Positions 26,234-36,106 are shown, numbered from the stretch's first letter. The stretch is DNA of 64,000 nt from Massilia aurea (GCF_024753205.1 NZ_JANUGZ010000002.1:558001-622000); one strand, 5' to 3'. Translations and numbers: made by a program. Notes: a model not told the origin generated them from the sequence alone.

Positions 26234-27142
26234 ATGGCCCTGAACTCCCTGCAACTCGGCAGCATCGAGCAGTTCTGCAAAGCGGCTGAAACAGGCAGTT
26301 TCACGAGCGCGGCGACGATCCTCGGCGTCACGCCGGCAGCCGTAAGCCGCTCGATCAGCCGACTCGAAGAACGCCTCGGTGTGCGCCTGTTTTCGCGGAC
26401 GACACGCAACGTCAAACTGACGACCGAGGGTGAGCTGTACTGGAAAGAGTGCCAACTGGCGCTTGACCAGATCGTCGAAGCGGAACGTGCCATCACGGGC
26501 GCGCAAGTGGTGCCGAGTGGACCACTGCGCATCAGTGTCAGCGCTGCGTACGGCACGTTTCGTCTGCTGCCCCTGATGCCGGCATTTACCGACGCCTATC
26601 CGCAAATCGATATCGAGGTCAGTATTTCAGACAAGATCATCGATTTTGTCGAAGAAGGCTTCGACCTCGCGATCCGCCTGGGGATGCCGCAGGATTCGCG
26701 CCTGGTCGCGGTGAAGCTCGAAGACGCCATGCTGGGTGTGTTCGCGACCCCGGCCTATCTGGCCAAAAAAGGCACGCCGCGCAGCATCGGCGAGCTCGAT
26801 GCGCATGATTGCATTCAATATGTATCGCCGAATACCGGGCGCCCGTTGCAATGGCTGTTTACGGACGAGCAAGGACACGCCATCGAACAGCCGATCAAAA
26901 GCCGCATGCGTGTACTGAACGATGCATTGGGCTGCGTTGCGTGGGTCAATGCCGGCGGGGGCATTTATCAGACCTACCGGTTTGCGGCGATCGAAGCGGT
27001 CAAGCGTGGCGATCTCGTCGAAGTGCTTCAAGAATACGGGGGTCGCTGCCGCCCGTTTTCCATCCTGTATCCACAAAATCGCCACATATCGGCGCGCGTG
27101 CGTGCGTTCGTGGACTTTCTACGGTTGGCGGTAAGCGCTTGA
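26234..27142 (+). CDS. LysR family transcriptional regulator
   Basis: A 302-aa LysR-type regulator. The N-terminal winged helix-turn-helix (residues 1-65) shows QFCKAAETGSFTSAATILG and VSRSISRLEERLGVRLFSRT. The substrate-binding domain (about 92-295) is typical of the small-ligand type. AGGAAC precedes the ATG. Divergent placement next to the GST suggests that it regulates the GST and itself (inference). Confidence 0.93.
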   Translation: MALNSLQLGSIEQFCKAAETGSFTSAATILGVTPAAVSRSISRLEERLGVRLFSRTTRNVKLTTEGELYWKECQLALDQIVEAERAITGAQVVPSGPLRISVSAAYGTFRLLPLMPAFTDAYPQIDIEVSISDKIIDFVEEGFDLAIRLGMPQDSRLVAVKLEDAMLGVFATPAYLAKKGTPRSIGELDAHDCIQYVSPNTGRPLQWLFTDEQGHAIEQPIKSRMRVLNDALGCVAWVNAGGGIYQTYRFAAIEAVKRGDLVEVLQEYGGRCRPFSILYPQNRHISARVRAFVDFLRLAVSA

Positions 27143-27230
27143 TATGTTTGGCAGGTACAAACGATGAGCCGGTCCGTAGTCTGCCTATAATGATTTGACG
27201 CCATTGTGGAACTTGAGCACTGCTATTTTT

Positions 27231-27890
27231 TCAGAGCTGTTCAGGTGACGCCTGTTTGATCCACCTTGTCAGGTCTTCAGTTTCGGGAGCGAACGTAATG
27301 ACTTCACTCATGATGACTCCCAGATCGACTGCTTCATCGTGTTTTCCCCAATCGAACAAAAGATCCAACTGTTGCGACTGGTGTCGGATTGCAGAATACC
27401 AGCTCGACATCTTCTGCCACTCAACCCCGCCATAAACATCCGGTCTTGTTTCAAACGTGCTCTCACTTGACGGGGGGGTGTACCAATAAAACTTGCCCCG
27501 GTTCTGATTGCTTGCCAGACGCCAGTATGCTACGCCAAGGGGGCATCTTCGATGCATGTGACGAAGTAAAGTATCCTTCGCATCCTCTGCAAGAGCAAGA
27601 GCTTCTGCCGATCCTGTCGAAAGACTGCTGACTTTAACTTCAGTCTGGAACCGGACATACACAGCCGTTCCATCGAAACTCGTTCCCGCAAAGTAGAACC
27701 AGTTTCTTTCGAAACTCGGAGAAGGAGGGACATAAGAAAATCCGGACCAAGTTCTTTGCGGCCATCCTGCATCGTCGTAATCGCCATACATATCGCTGCC
27801 ATCATTTCCACCGCCACGACAGTTCCAGTATTCGGAATTATTTGGATTTAATTGATTGCTTCGATTATCGGAGTCTGACTTTTTAGACAT
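27231..27890 (-). CDS. Unrecognised 219-aa protein in a low-GC patch
   Basis: I do not recognise this protein. It is soluble-looking with no signal peptide, acidic, and rich in Ser, Tyr and Trp. The first 40 residues (polar, with GGGNDGSDMYGDYDDAG) look disordered, and the rest mixes aromatic strands (NWFYFAGTSFDGTAVYVRF) with helices. The base composition is clearly lower in GC than the neighbours, suggesting transfer. I start at the ATG at 27890 (GTGGAAT upstream); a further in-frame ATG lies at 27920. It abuts the GT9 relic, so it probably arrived with the rearrangement here. Confidence 0.62.
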   Translation of the reverse strand: MSKKSDSDNRSNQLNPNNSEYWNCRGGGNDGSDMYGDYDDAGWPQRTWSGFSYVPPSPSFERNWFYFAGTSFDGTAVYVRFQTEVKVSSLSTGSAEALALAEDAKDTLLRHMHRRCPLGVAYWRLASNQNRGKFYWYTPPSSESTFETRPDVYGGVEWQKMSSWYSAIRHQSQQLDLLFDWGKHDEAVDLGVIMSEVITFAPETEDLTRWIKQASPEQL

Positions 27891-28002
27891 TGAGATTCCA
27901 CTATTTATCAGCACAGGCATGCGCTACCAAAGAATCATACCGCAAGTCTGACGACCGAAAATTTCTCAAATAGTAGGGACTTGGTTGCCCTTATTGTCTG
28001 GC

Positions 28003-28187
28003 GTGATCACACGATCGAGACGGCGGCTGTGACCCATGGCTGGCGCTACCCAGGCACGGGACAGCAGGTCGATCCGCGCCTGTGGAAGCGCTGCTTGAGG
28101 TAGCCCGCCAGCGGCAGCGTCAGGACGACGTCGCCGATATTGTCGGTGCGGCAGATCAGGATGCGGCCAAAGGCCGATCTGCCGTCG
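28003..28187 (-). pseudogene. Frameshifted 5' fragment of a GT9 glycosyltransferase gene
   Basis: On the minus strand this reads GRILICRTDNIGDVVLTLPL and GYLKQRF, then after a one-base loss continues in the next frame as PQARIDLLSRAWVAPAMG and RRLDRVIT. This matches residues 8-65 or so of the intact GT9 at 21228-22244 (about 22054-22218), with an estimated quarter of the bases different. It stops abruptly at 28003 where low-GC sequence starts. It begins within 40 bases of the dnaE stop, so a GT9 gene once followed dnaE directly. Confidence 0.8.
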
Positions 28188-28199
28188 GTCGGACGCGCG

Positions 28200-31100
28200 C
28201 TAGTACTCAACTGCGACGTCCTTCGCACCCAGCGACATCTCCAGCGCCGCCTTGAGCGTATCGGATGGCGCCACGCGCCAGTCGTCGCCCAGTTGCACGG
28301 TGAACGGAATATCCTGCGTCTGCAACCGCAGGCTCACTGGCATCCCGTCATGCACCCGGTGCGGCTGCAGGATCTCGGCCAGGCGCGCCGCGCTGACCGA
28401 TTTATCCAGGTCCATCTCGAGCTTGTGGCCATACTGGATGCGCGCCGTGGCCAGGTCGAACACCTTTTCGGCCGTGATGCGCAGGCCGCCGTTGAAGCGG
28501 TCTTCGGACACCTTGCCGACCACGAGCAGGAATTCGTCTTCCTTGAAGGCGTTCTTGTTGGCTTCGAAGACTTCGCTGTAGACCGTCACCTCATGCACGG
28601 CGGTCTTGTCGTCCAGCGCCACGATCAGGATCTTGCCGCGCTGCGTCATCTGCGTGCGGATGCCCGAGATCACGCCGCACATCATGCGCGGGTCGCGCGA
28701 CGGCTCCAGGTCTTTCATGCGCGTCTTGGCAAAGCGCCGCACTTCTTGCGCGTACGAGTCGAACATATGGCCCGACAGGTAGTAGCCCAGCGCGATCTTT
28801 TCTTCGGACAGCTTCTGGCGGTCGGTCCACGGCAGCGCCTTCACGTACTCGGGCGGCGCGACCAGGTCGGCATCGTCGCCGCCGAACAGGCTGACCTGAT
28901 TGATGGCGGCCGCGGCCTGGCCGGCTGCTTCCATCGCGAACGACACCGACGCCAGCAGTACCGAGCGATCCACGCCGAACGCGTCCATTGCGCCAGCGCG
29001 GATCAGCGATTCGATCGTGCGGCGGTTGATCTGCTTGCGGTCGACCCGGTTGCAGAAGTCGAACAGGTCCTTGAACTTGCCGCCCGCCGTGCGCGCGGCG
29101 ATGATCGCTTCAATCGCGCCCTGCCCCGCGCCCTTCACGCCGCCCAGGCCGTAGCGGATATTGGTGACCGGCTTGCCCGTTTTCGAGCGCGCCTCGCCCT
29201 CCGGCGTGAAGCGGAACTGCGATTCGTTGACGTCCGGCGGCAGGATCGTGAGCTTGCAGACCTCTTTTGAATCCTCGACCAGGATCTTGATCTTCTCGGT
29301 GTCTTCCATCGCCAGCGACATATTGGCTGCCATGAACGCGGCGGTGTGGTGCACCTTCAGGTACGCGGTGTGGTACGACAGCAGCGCGTAGGCGGCGGCA
29401 TGCGACTTGTTGAAGCCGTAGCCCGCGAACTTTTCCATCAGGTCGAAGATCTCGTCGGCCTTGGCCGTGGTGAGGCCATCCTTGGCCGCACCGGCGCGGA
29501 AGATCTCGCGGTGCTCGGCCATTTCTTCGGCTTTTTTCTTGCCCATCGCGCGGCGCAGCATGTCGGCGCCGCCCAGCGAGTAGCCGCCGACGATCTGCGC
29601 CATCTGCATCACCTGCTCCTGGTAGACCATGATGCCGTAGGTCTCGGACAGGATCGACTCGGTGCGCGGATCCGGGTAATCGAACTTTTCGCCGTGCTTG
29701 CGCTTGCAGAAGTCGGGGATCAGGTCCATCGGGCCCGGACGGTACAGCGCGACGAGCGCGATGATGTCCTCGAAGCGGTCGGGCCGCGCATCCTTGAGCA
29801 TGCCCTGCATGCCGCGCGACTCCAGCTGGAAGATCGCGACGGTCTTGGCGTCCGACAGCAGTTTGTACGACGCGCGGTCGTCCAGCGCCAGCTTGGCGAG
29901 ATCGAATTCGCTCTCGGCCGGGTCGAGCTGCTTGATGTACTTGACCGCGCGGTCGAGGATCGTCAGCGTGGTCAGGCCCAAAAAGTCGAACTTGACCAGG
30001 CCCACGGCCTCCACGTCGTCCTTGTCGTACTGAGAGACCACGCCGGTATCGCCGCCAGCCGTGTAGAGCGGGCAGAAGTCGGTGAGTTTGCCCGGCGCGA
30101 TCAGCACGCCACCGGCGTGCATGCCGATATTGCGCGTGATGCCTTCGACCTTCTGCGCCAGTTCGAGCAGCGTCTTGACCTCTTCTTCGTTCTCGAGGCG
30201 CTCCTTGAGCATCGGCTCTTCTTCGATTGCCTCGGCAATCGACACCTGCTTGCCCGGCTTGAACGGAATCAGCTTGGAGATGCCGTCGCAGAAGTTGTAG
30301 CCGAAATCGAGCACGCGGCCGACGTCGCGGATCGCGCCCTTGGCCGCCATCGTACCGAAGGTCGCGATCTGCGACACCGCATCGCGCCCGTACAGGTCTT
30401 TTACGTGCTGGATGACGAGTTCGCGCTTTTCCTGGCAAAAGTCGATGTCGAAGTCGGGCATCGATACGCGTTCGGGATTCAGGAAACGCTCGAACAGCAG
30501 GTTGTACTTGAGCGGATCGAGGTCGGTGATCTTGAGCGCATACGCCACCAGCGAGCCCGCACCCGAACCGCGACCCGGGCCGATCGGCACGTCGTTGTTC
30601 TTGCCCCACTGGATGAACTCGGCCACGATCAGGAAGTAGCCGGGGAACTTCATGTTGATGATCGTCTGGTTCTCGAAGTCCAGGCGCGCTTCGTAGCGCG
30701 GGCGTTCGCGTTCACGCTCGGCCTCGTTCGGGTACAGCTGCAGCAGGCGGTCTTCCAGGCCTTTTTTGGTCTCGGCGATCAAAAATTCATCGATCGTCAT
30801 GCCCGGGGTCGGGAAGTTCGGCAGCTGCGGCTTGCCCAGCGTGAGCGTGACGTTGCAGCGCTTGGCGATTTCAACGGAGTTGGCCAGCGCGCCCGGCAAG
30901 TCCCTGAACAGCTCGGCCATCTCGGCCTGGGACTTGAAGCACATATTCTCGTTGAAGCGGCGCACGCGCTTGGCGTTGGCCAGCATCTCGCCCTCGGCGA
31001 TACAGACGCGTGCTTCGTGGGCAATGTATTCGTCCTTGTCGAGGAACTGCACAGGATGCGTCGCCACGACGGGCAAGCCGAGGCGCCCGGCCAGCGCCAC

Positions 31101-31694
31101 CGAATGGCGCACCTGCTGCTCCTGATTGAGCTGGCCGGCGCGCTGGATCTCGATATAGAAGTGGCCCGGGAACACGCGCGCCCAGCGCGCGGCGTTGGCT
31201 TCGGCGCGGGCGATGTCGCCGTTCTCGATGGCCTGGCCGATGTCACCGAAGTGCGCGCCCGACAGCACGATCAGGCCATTGGCCTGCGACTGCTCGGGGT
31301 TGAGCGTGGACGTGGACGTGGCCAGCGCTTCGAGCCATTCGGCGCGCAGTTCGGCGCGGCCCTTGTGCTGGTTGGTGAGCCAGGCACGCGCCAGCAGGTC
31401 GCACAGCTGCAGGTAGCCGGTGTGATTCTTGGCAAGGATCAGCAGGCGGTGCGGCTTGTCGCGGTTGTCGTCGTTGGTGATCCAGGCATCGACCCCGACG
31501 ATCGGCTTGACGCCCTTGCCGCGCGCCTCTTTATAGAAGCGCACGAGACAAAAGGTATTGGCCAGATCGGTCACGGCCAGCGCCGGCTGCCCATCCTTGA
31601 CCGCCGCCTTGACCAGCTCGTCAATACGGACCAGGCCGTCGACGATGGAGTATTCGGAGTGGATGCGCAGATGGGTGAAGGTGGGGGAAGTCAT
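28200..31694 (-). CDS. dnaE: DNA polymerase III alpha subunit
   Basis: A 1164-aa replicative polymerase catalytic subunit, C-family. The N-terminal PHP domain begins FTHLRIHSEYSIVDGLVRID. The palm shows GRGSGAGSLVAYAL and the catalytic Asp pair in SMPDFDIDFCQEKRE (about residues 410-425). A later region has GMQGMLKDARPDRFEDIIAL and GYGFNKSHAAAYALLSYHTA. OB-fold and C-terminal beta-clamp/tau contact regions follow. The length is normal for DnaE1. The stop TAG at 28200 directly borders the GT9 relic. Confidence 0.96.
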   Translation of the reverse strand: MTSPTFTHLRIHSEYSIVDGLVRIDELVKAAVKDGQPALAVTDLANTFCLVRFYKEARGKGVKPIVGVDAWITNDDNRDKPHRLLILAKNHTGYLQLCDLLARAWLTNQHKGRAELRAEWLEALATSTSTLNPEQSQANGLIVLSGAHFGDIGQAIENGDIARAEANAARWARVFPGHFYIEIQRAGQLNQEQQVRHSVALAGRLGLPVVATHPVQFLDKDEYIAHEARVCIAEGEMLANAKRVRRFNENMCFKSQAEMAELFRDLPGALANSVEIAKRCNVTLTLGKPQLPNFPTPGMTIDEFLIAETKKGLEDRLLQLYPNEAERERERPRYEARLDFENQTIINMKFPGYFLIVAEFIQWGKNNDVPIGPGRGSGAGSLVAYALKITDLDPLKYNLLFERFLNPERVSMPDFDIDFCQEKRELVIQHVKDLYGRDAVSQIATFGTMAAKGAIRDVGRVLDFGYNFCDGISKLIPFKPGKQVSIAEAIEEEPMLKERLENEEEVKTLLELAQKVEGITRNIGMHAGGVLIAPGKLTDFCPLYTAGGDTGVVSQYDKDDVEAVGLVKFDFLGLTTLTILDRAVKYIKQLDPAESEFDLAKLALDDRASYKLLSDAKTVAIFQLESRGMQGMLKDARPDRFEDIIALVALYRPGPMDLIPDFCKRKHGEKFDYPDPRTESILSETYGIMVYQEQVMQMAQIVGGYSLGGADMLRRAMGKKKAEEMAEHREIFRAGAAKDGLTTAKADEIFDLMEKFAGYGFNKSHAAAYALLSYHTAYLKVHHTAAFMAANMSLAMEDTEKIKILVEDSKEVCKLTILPPDVNESQFRFTPEGEARSKTGKPVTNIRYGLGGVKGAGQGAIEAIIAARTAGGKFKDLFDFCNRVDRKQINRRTIESLIRAGAMDAFGVDRSVLLASVSFAMEAAGQAAAAINQVSLFGGDDADLVAPPEYVKALPWTDRQKLSEEKIALGYYLSGHMFDSYAQEVRRFAKTRMKDLEPSRDPRMMCGVISGIRTQMTQRGKILIVALDDKTAVHEVTVYSEVFEANKNAFKEDEFLLVVGKVSEDRFNGGLRITAEKVFDLATARIQYGHKLEMDLDKSVSAARLAEILQPHRVHDGMPVSLRLQTQDIPFTVQLGDDWRVAPSDTLKAALEMSLGAKDVAVEY

Positions 31695-31780
31695 CCCCGT
31701 ATTTTACCTTGCCGGACCGGTGCGCTGCAGGCATCACCCCGGCCACGGATCGTGAACTGGAAATGGCTGACCAAAAAAGA

Positions 31781-31814
31781 AACAACCCCGCAGGCGCGTG
31801 CATGCGGGGTTGTT
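31781..31814 (-). terminator. Intrinsic terminator of the PEP-CTERM gene
   Basis: An 11-bp perfect stem AACAACCCCGC / GCGGGGTTGTT (31781-31791 with 31804-31814) is followed on the minus strand by TTTCTTTTTT. It ends transcripts of the gene at 31861-32580 before dnaE. Confidence 0.85.
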
Positions 31815-31860
31815 CAGATCATGCCTGCCCTGGCCGCAAGCGCGACCGGGCGGGGCAGAA

Positions 31861-32580
31861 TCAGGCGCGCTTGCGGCGCACGATGCTGCCCATGCCTGCC
31901 AGTGCCAGGCCCATCAGCGCCAGGGTGCCTGGCTCCGGAACTTCGTTCACATTCAGCTGGTTCACCGAAACTGCCAGGCCCTTGTCAATGGTGTTGGTAC
32001 GAATGCCGACCGTGTTGAACGACGTCAGGGACGACTTGCCATAGGTCGTTGCATCAGGGTTGAGGAACTTGCTCATTTCGTTTTCGGTCGGGTTCAACCA
32101 TGCATCGAAACTGTCGTAGGTGTCGCCGTTCTTGCCGCTCTTGTACAGATGGCCGAACACGTGATACGACGTGCCTGCTTCCAGAGCACTGCCGGCAAGG
32201 AACTCGCCGCCCACGCCGCTGGTACGAATGTACAGGTCATTGGTGCAGCTGCTGACAGCGCTGTCGAGCGAGCCGCAATTGGCCTTGAAGCCGATGCTTG
32301 GTCCTTCGTAGGCCTTGGCATTGCCAGCGTTACCGAACCATACGCCCAGATAATCGTTGTTGTCGACCGTGCCCGTGTACGAGAACTTGAAATCGATCAC
32401 GATGGCGCCGGACTGGCTTTCGCCCAGCGAGTAGACAGCAGCCGTATTGGAATTGGTGGTGAACGTGCCGTTCTTGTTACTGATCAGGTTACCGTCGGTG
32501 GAAACAGGCGCTGCAGCAGCAAAACCGGTGGCAAGGGCCAGAGTAAGGAAAGCGATAGGACGAATCATCAAGTGTCTCAT
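31861..32580 (-). CDS. PEP-CTERM sorted extracytoplasmic protein
   Basis: A 239-aa protein with an N-terminal signal peptide (MIRPIAFLTLALATGFAAAA) and a C-terminal PEP-CTERM signal: VPEPGTLALMGLALAGM, a membrane stretch, then the basic tail RRKRA. Such tails are recognised by exosortase, usually in exopolysaccharide-producing bacteria; no exosortase is in this window. The mature part is Gly/Ser/Asn-rich with two Cys that could pair. Its function is unknown. The start could be at 32580 or the ATG four codons later. Confidence 0.85.
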   Translation of the reverse strand: MRHLMIRPIAFLTLALATGFAAAAPVSTDGNLISNKNGTFTTNSNTAAVYSLGESQSGAIVIDFKFSYTGTVDNNDYLGVWFGNAGNAKAYEGPSIGFKANCGSLDSAVSSCTNDLYIRTSGVGGEFLAGSALEAGTSYHVFGHLYKSGKNGDTYDSFDAWLNPTENEMSKFLNPDATTYGKSSLTSFNTVGIRTNTIDKGLAVSVNQLNVNEVPEPGTLALMGLALAGMGSIVRRKRA

Positions 32581-32814
32581 TCAAGGTGGATGGAATTGAA
32601 TGACAGTTAAGCAATTGTTATGCCACATGCAAACTATTCTTACTAATCAATGACTTGAAGGTAATCTTTTGTAAACTAACGTTGCCTATGTAAAAATTTT
32701 CGACACGGATTAATTCTCTAAGTAAATATTATTTTTATGTGATTCATCATTTTTAGTGTCAAGGCGCAACTGACGAGGCTACCCGGCAGCACGGGGTGAT
32801 GCTGCCTTATAATC

Positions 32815-35166
32815 ATGCTCTGTTCCCTACCCCTGCCGACGACTTCCAGACCGGCATTTTTCCGCCACCATGAATTCCCCCTGCTTTATCTTGCGCCCGG
32901 CAAGCCTGCCAGCGTGCCGCTTCCGATGACGTATAACGGCGCCACCCTGCTTGACGTGCTGACCACCACGCCGCACGCCACCGCGACGCGGACAGCCGAC
33001 GGCTGCGCCCTTGTCGTACTGCCGCCTGCCATGCCGCCGACCGTTGCGGTACCGGGCGCGGCGCCCGACGGTCAGCGCAAGGCAGCGCCCCATTTGAGGC
33101 GCATGCTGGTCACACCGCTCATGCTGACGGCGCGCATGGTCCTGCGCCGGCCCTACATCAGGCGGCTCGCGCTGCAGTTGCTCAAGCGTTCGCCGCTGCT
33201 GTACCGGCGCGCCTACGCGATGATGATGACAACGGGCAGCGTCGCCGCGCCGGTCCAGCCTGACCCGGACCATGTCGCTGCGCTGTCGCCGCGCGCCAAC
33301 GCCATCCTGCGCGGCCTGCGCACGCTTGACGGCAGTGCGCCACGACCGCACGGCGGCAAGCCGCGCCTGGCGTTTGTCACGCCACTGCCGCCCGAACGCA
33401 CCGGCGTGGCAAGTTATGCCGTCGAACTGCTGACCGAGCTGTCGGCACATGCCGACATCGAGCTGATCATGGCGCAGGACACGGTCACATTGCCGCCAGC
33501 CCTGGCCGGCCTGCCGCTGCGCAGCAGCGCCTGGTTCGCCGAGCACGGCGCCGGCTATGACCAGGTGCTCTACCAGATCGGCAACAGCCCCTACCACAGT
33601 CATATGTTCGCCCTGCTCGAACGCCATCCCGGCGTCGTGGTGCTGCACGATTTTTTCATTGGCGGCGTGCTCGCGCAGGCGCAGATGAGCGGCGCCGCGC
33701 CGCAGGCCTGGTCCGAAGCACTGTTCGTGTCGCACGGCTACAGCGCCGTGCACGCAACCGAAACCCCGGCCGGCCGGGTCCAGGCACACAAGGACTGGCC
33801 CTGCAGCCTGCCAGTGCTCGCCAACGCGACCCGCGTGATTGTTCATTCGCGCCACGCCCGGCAGCTGGCCGCCGACTGGTTCGGCGAGCGCGCCACGCGC
33901 CATATCGACGTCATCCCGCATCCGCGCACGCCGCCTGCCAGCGTCGACCGCGCCGCGGCCCGCGCCATGCTGGGCATCGCCCCCGACTGCTTCCTGGTCT
34001 GCAGCTTCGGATTCATTGCACCCCACAAGCTGACCCACGAACTGCTGCGCGCCTGGATCGGCAGCACGCTGCATGCGGACCGTGCCTGCACGCTCGTGCT
34101 GGTCGGGGCGAACCACGACAGCCCGTACGGTGTCGAGGTCGAAGCGCTGATTCGCGGTGCGGGCGCCGGCGCCCGGATCCGGATTGCCGGCTGGACCGAC
34201 GAGGCGGTCTATCGCCAGTATCTGCAGGCCGCCGATGTCGGCGTCCAGTTGCGCAGCGAGGCCAAGGGTGAAAGTTCGGGCGCGGTCCTCGACTGCCTGA
34301 ACTACGGCCTGTCGACGATTGTCAACGCCAACGGTTCGATGGCCGAATTCCCGGCCGATACTGTCTGGCGCCTGCCCGACATCGTCGACGTTGCCGAATT
34401 AAGCACCGCGCTCGAGACCCTGCGCGCTGACCCGGCACGCCGCAGCGCCCTGCGCGCCCGCGCGGTGGCGCTGCTCGATGCCGCGTTTCGCCCCGCCGCC
34501 TGCGCGCAGCTGTACCTCGCCACGCTCGCGCATGCACGCGCAGAAACCGCCACGCGGGATGCGGCGTGGCGCACGGCGCTGGCGCACGATGGCGCGGACC
34601 ATCAGCCACCCGACACTGCGCTGCCGGCTCTGGCGGCGGCGCTGGCGGCGAATGAACACGGTGTACGGCGCCAGTTGCTGGTCGACGTCAGCGACTGGGC
34701 TGCCCCCGGCGCCACCCCCGATGCACTGGCTGCCGGCGAGCTGCGCGAACTGCTCGGGCAAGTGCGGCCCGACCTGCGCGTCGAGCCGGTGTACCTCGAG
34801 CACACCGGGGGTGCGCCGCGCTACCGGCAGGCGCGCAACGCAGTCGGCCGCCTGCTGGGCCTTGGCTGGCTGGCCCAGGCCGAGCCCGTGGTGGACATGC
34901 ATGCCGGCGACATCTATTACGCAAGGGCCGCCTCGCCGGCTGTCGCGGCAGCGCGCGATGCCGGTCTGCTGGCGGCCTGGCGCGCCCGCGGCGTGACCGT
35001 GGCCCTCGCCGTGCATACGGCGGCGGATGCCGCTGCCGCGCAAGGCATGGACGCCGACCGCCTGCTATGCGGCTCGGCCGCGCTTGCACAGGCGCTGGCA
35101 GTGCCGCCCACTGGCGCTGCCGCCACCACCGGCGATGCGATTGGACGCACGTCCAAGCGCTTATAA
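32815..35166 (+). CDS. GT4 glycosyltransferase with N-terminal helical module and truncated C-terminal GT domain
   Basis: A 783-aa protein, the shortest of three paralogues here. Residues 1-90 are unrecognised. Residues about 93-172 match the helical module at the C-terminus of the methyltransferase at 43112. Residues about 183-570 are a GT4 domain, starting PRLAFVTPLPPERTG and carrying KGESSGAVLDCLNYG in place of the canonical EGFGLPxxE loop. Residues about 619-783 match only the N-terminal part of the third GT domain of the 1250-aa paralogue (QLLVDVSDWA, VEPVYLEHTGG). A TATAAT box at 32808-32813 lies 2 bases before the listed ATG, so the true start may be further in, for example ATG 32926. 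Confidence 0.75.
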   Translation: MLCSLPLPTTSRPAFFRHHEFPLLYLAPGKPASVPLPMTYNGATLLDVLTTTPHATATRTADGCALVVLPPAMPPTVAVPGAAPDGQRKAAPHLRRMLVTPLMLTARMVLRRPYIRRLALQLLKRSPLLYRRAYAMMMTTGSVAAPVQPDPDHVAALSPRANAILRGLRTLDGSAPRPHGGKPRLAFVTPLPPERTGVASYAVELLTELSAHADIELIMAQDTVTLPPALAGLPLRSSAWFAEHGAGYDQVLYQIGNSPYHSHMFALLERHPGVVVLHDFFIGGVLAQAQMSGAAPQAWSEALFVSHGYSAVHATETPAGRVQAHKDWPCSLPVLANATRVIVHSRHARQLAADWFGERATRHIDVIPHPRTPPASVDRAAARAMLGIAPDCFLVCSFGFIAPHKLTHELLRAWIGSTLHADRACTLVLVGANHDSPYGVEVEALIRGAGAGARIRIAGWTDEAVYRQYLQAADVGVQLRSEAKGESSGAVLDCLNYGLSTIVNANGSMAEFPADTVWRLPDIVDVAELSTALETLRADPARRSALRARAVALLDAAFRPAACAQLYLATLAHARAETATRDAAWRTALAHDGADHQPPDTALPALAAALAANEHGVRRQLLVDVSDWAAPGATPDALAAGELRELLGQVRPDLRVEPVYLEHTGGAPRYRQARNAVGRLLGLGWLAQAEPVVDMHAGDIYYARAASPAVAAARDAGLLAAWRARGVTVALAVHTAADAAAAQGMDADRLLCGSAALAQALAVPPTGAAATTGDAIGRTSKRL

Positions 35167-35167
35167 T
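35141..35167 (+). promoter_or_regulatory. Sigma-70-like promoter for trhO
   Basis: TTGGAC (35141-35146) and TATAAT (35162-35167) with a 15-base spacer lie 34 bases before the trhO ATG and overlap the stop codon of the upstream glycosyltransferase gene. TTGGAC and GTCCAA also form a 6-bp inverted repeat. The spacer is short, so its strength is uncertain. Confidence 0.5.
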
Positions 35168-35200
35168 ACGGGCTGAACGAAATCGATTTTCTTGGCAATC

Positions 35201-36106
35201 ATGCAAACCACACCCCACCAGGCGCCCGTCACGACGGACGCCGTCGATGTCCAGGCCGGCGCCGGCCGCTACGTCAATATCGCCGCCTACAAATTCATCA
35301 CCTTCGATGATACCGAGGCCATGCGTCCGCGTTTTCAGGCCGTGTGCCAGGAGCGCAAGCTGCGCGGCACCATCCTGCTCACGCCGGAAGGCATCAACAT
35401 GTTCCTGTCGGGCCTTCCGGCCGACATCGATGCCTACCTGGCCTGGCTGCGCGCCGACCCGCGCTTTGCCGACATCGACGTCAAGTACAGCTATTCCGAA
35501 GAGCAGTCGCACAAACGCATGCTGGTCAAGATCAAGAACGAGATCATCACCATGCGCATGCCGCTGATCAAGCCCGAGCTTGGCCGCGCACCATCGGTAG
35601 ACCCGCGCACGCTCAAGCGCTGGCTCGATCAGGGCCATGACGATGCCGGCAAGCCGGTCGTGATGGTCGAGACGCGCAATGATTTCGAGGTCGACGTTGG
35701 CACCTTCGACAACACGGTCGACTACCGCATCGCCAAGTTCACCGAATTCCCGGACGTGATCGCCGCCCACAAGGAAGACTTCGCCGGCAAGACCGTGGTC
35801 ACCTTCTGCACCGGCGGCATCCGCTGCGAAAAAGCGGCCATCCACATGCAGAACATCGGCTACGACAACGTGTATCAGTTAGAGGGCGGGATCCTGAAGT
35901 ATTTCGAGGACGTGGGCGGCGCCCATTACACGGGCGACTGCTTCGTGTTCGATTACCGTACGGCGCTCAACCCCAGACTCGAACCCACCGTCACCACGCA
36001 ATGCTTCGCCTGCCGCGCCGTCGTCACGCCGCGCGAGCAGTTGTCGCCGCAGTATGTGTATGGGGTGGCGTGTCCGCATTGCGCCGATACGGCGCCGGCC
36101 GCATGA
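35201..36106 (+). CDS. trhO: tRNA uridine(34) hydroxylase, rhodanese-domain protein
   Basis: A 301-aa TrhO/YceA family protein, which hydroxylates U34 of certain tRNAs using oxygen. The N-terminal domain has YKFITFDD and [19 protein letters not shown]. The rhodanese domain (about 130-240) ends in the active-site loop [13 protein letters not shown], with the catalytic Cys, followed by [13 protein letters not shown] Cys-rich C-terminus ([16 protein letters not shown]) is typical. I chose the ATG at 35201 over the TTG at 35192. It sits inside the polysaccharide region but is a housekeeping tRNA gene; its ATGA overlap with the next ORF couples them. Confidence 0.9.
   Translation: MQTTPHQAPVTTDAVDVQAGAGRYVNIAAYKFITFDDTEAMRPRFQAVCQERKLRGTILLTPEGINMFLSGLPADIDAYLAWLRADPRFADIDVKYSYSEEQSHKRMLVKIKNEIITMRMPLIKPELGRAPSVDPRTLKRWLDQGHDDAGKPVVMVETRNDFEVDVGTFDNTVDYRIAKFTEFPDVIAAHKEDFAGKTVVTFCTGGIRCEKAAIHMQNIGYDNVYQLEGGILKYFEDVGGAHYTGDCFVFDYRTALNPRLEPTVTTQCFACRAVVTPREQLSPQYVYGVACPHCADTAPAA

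Noticed and set aside
29346..32018. Plus-strand open frame of 890 codons opposite dnaE
   Set aside because: Same effect: antisense to a conserved polymerase gene, composition rich in Arg, His, Leu and Val, no recognisable domain or ribosome site.
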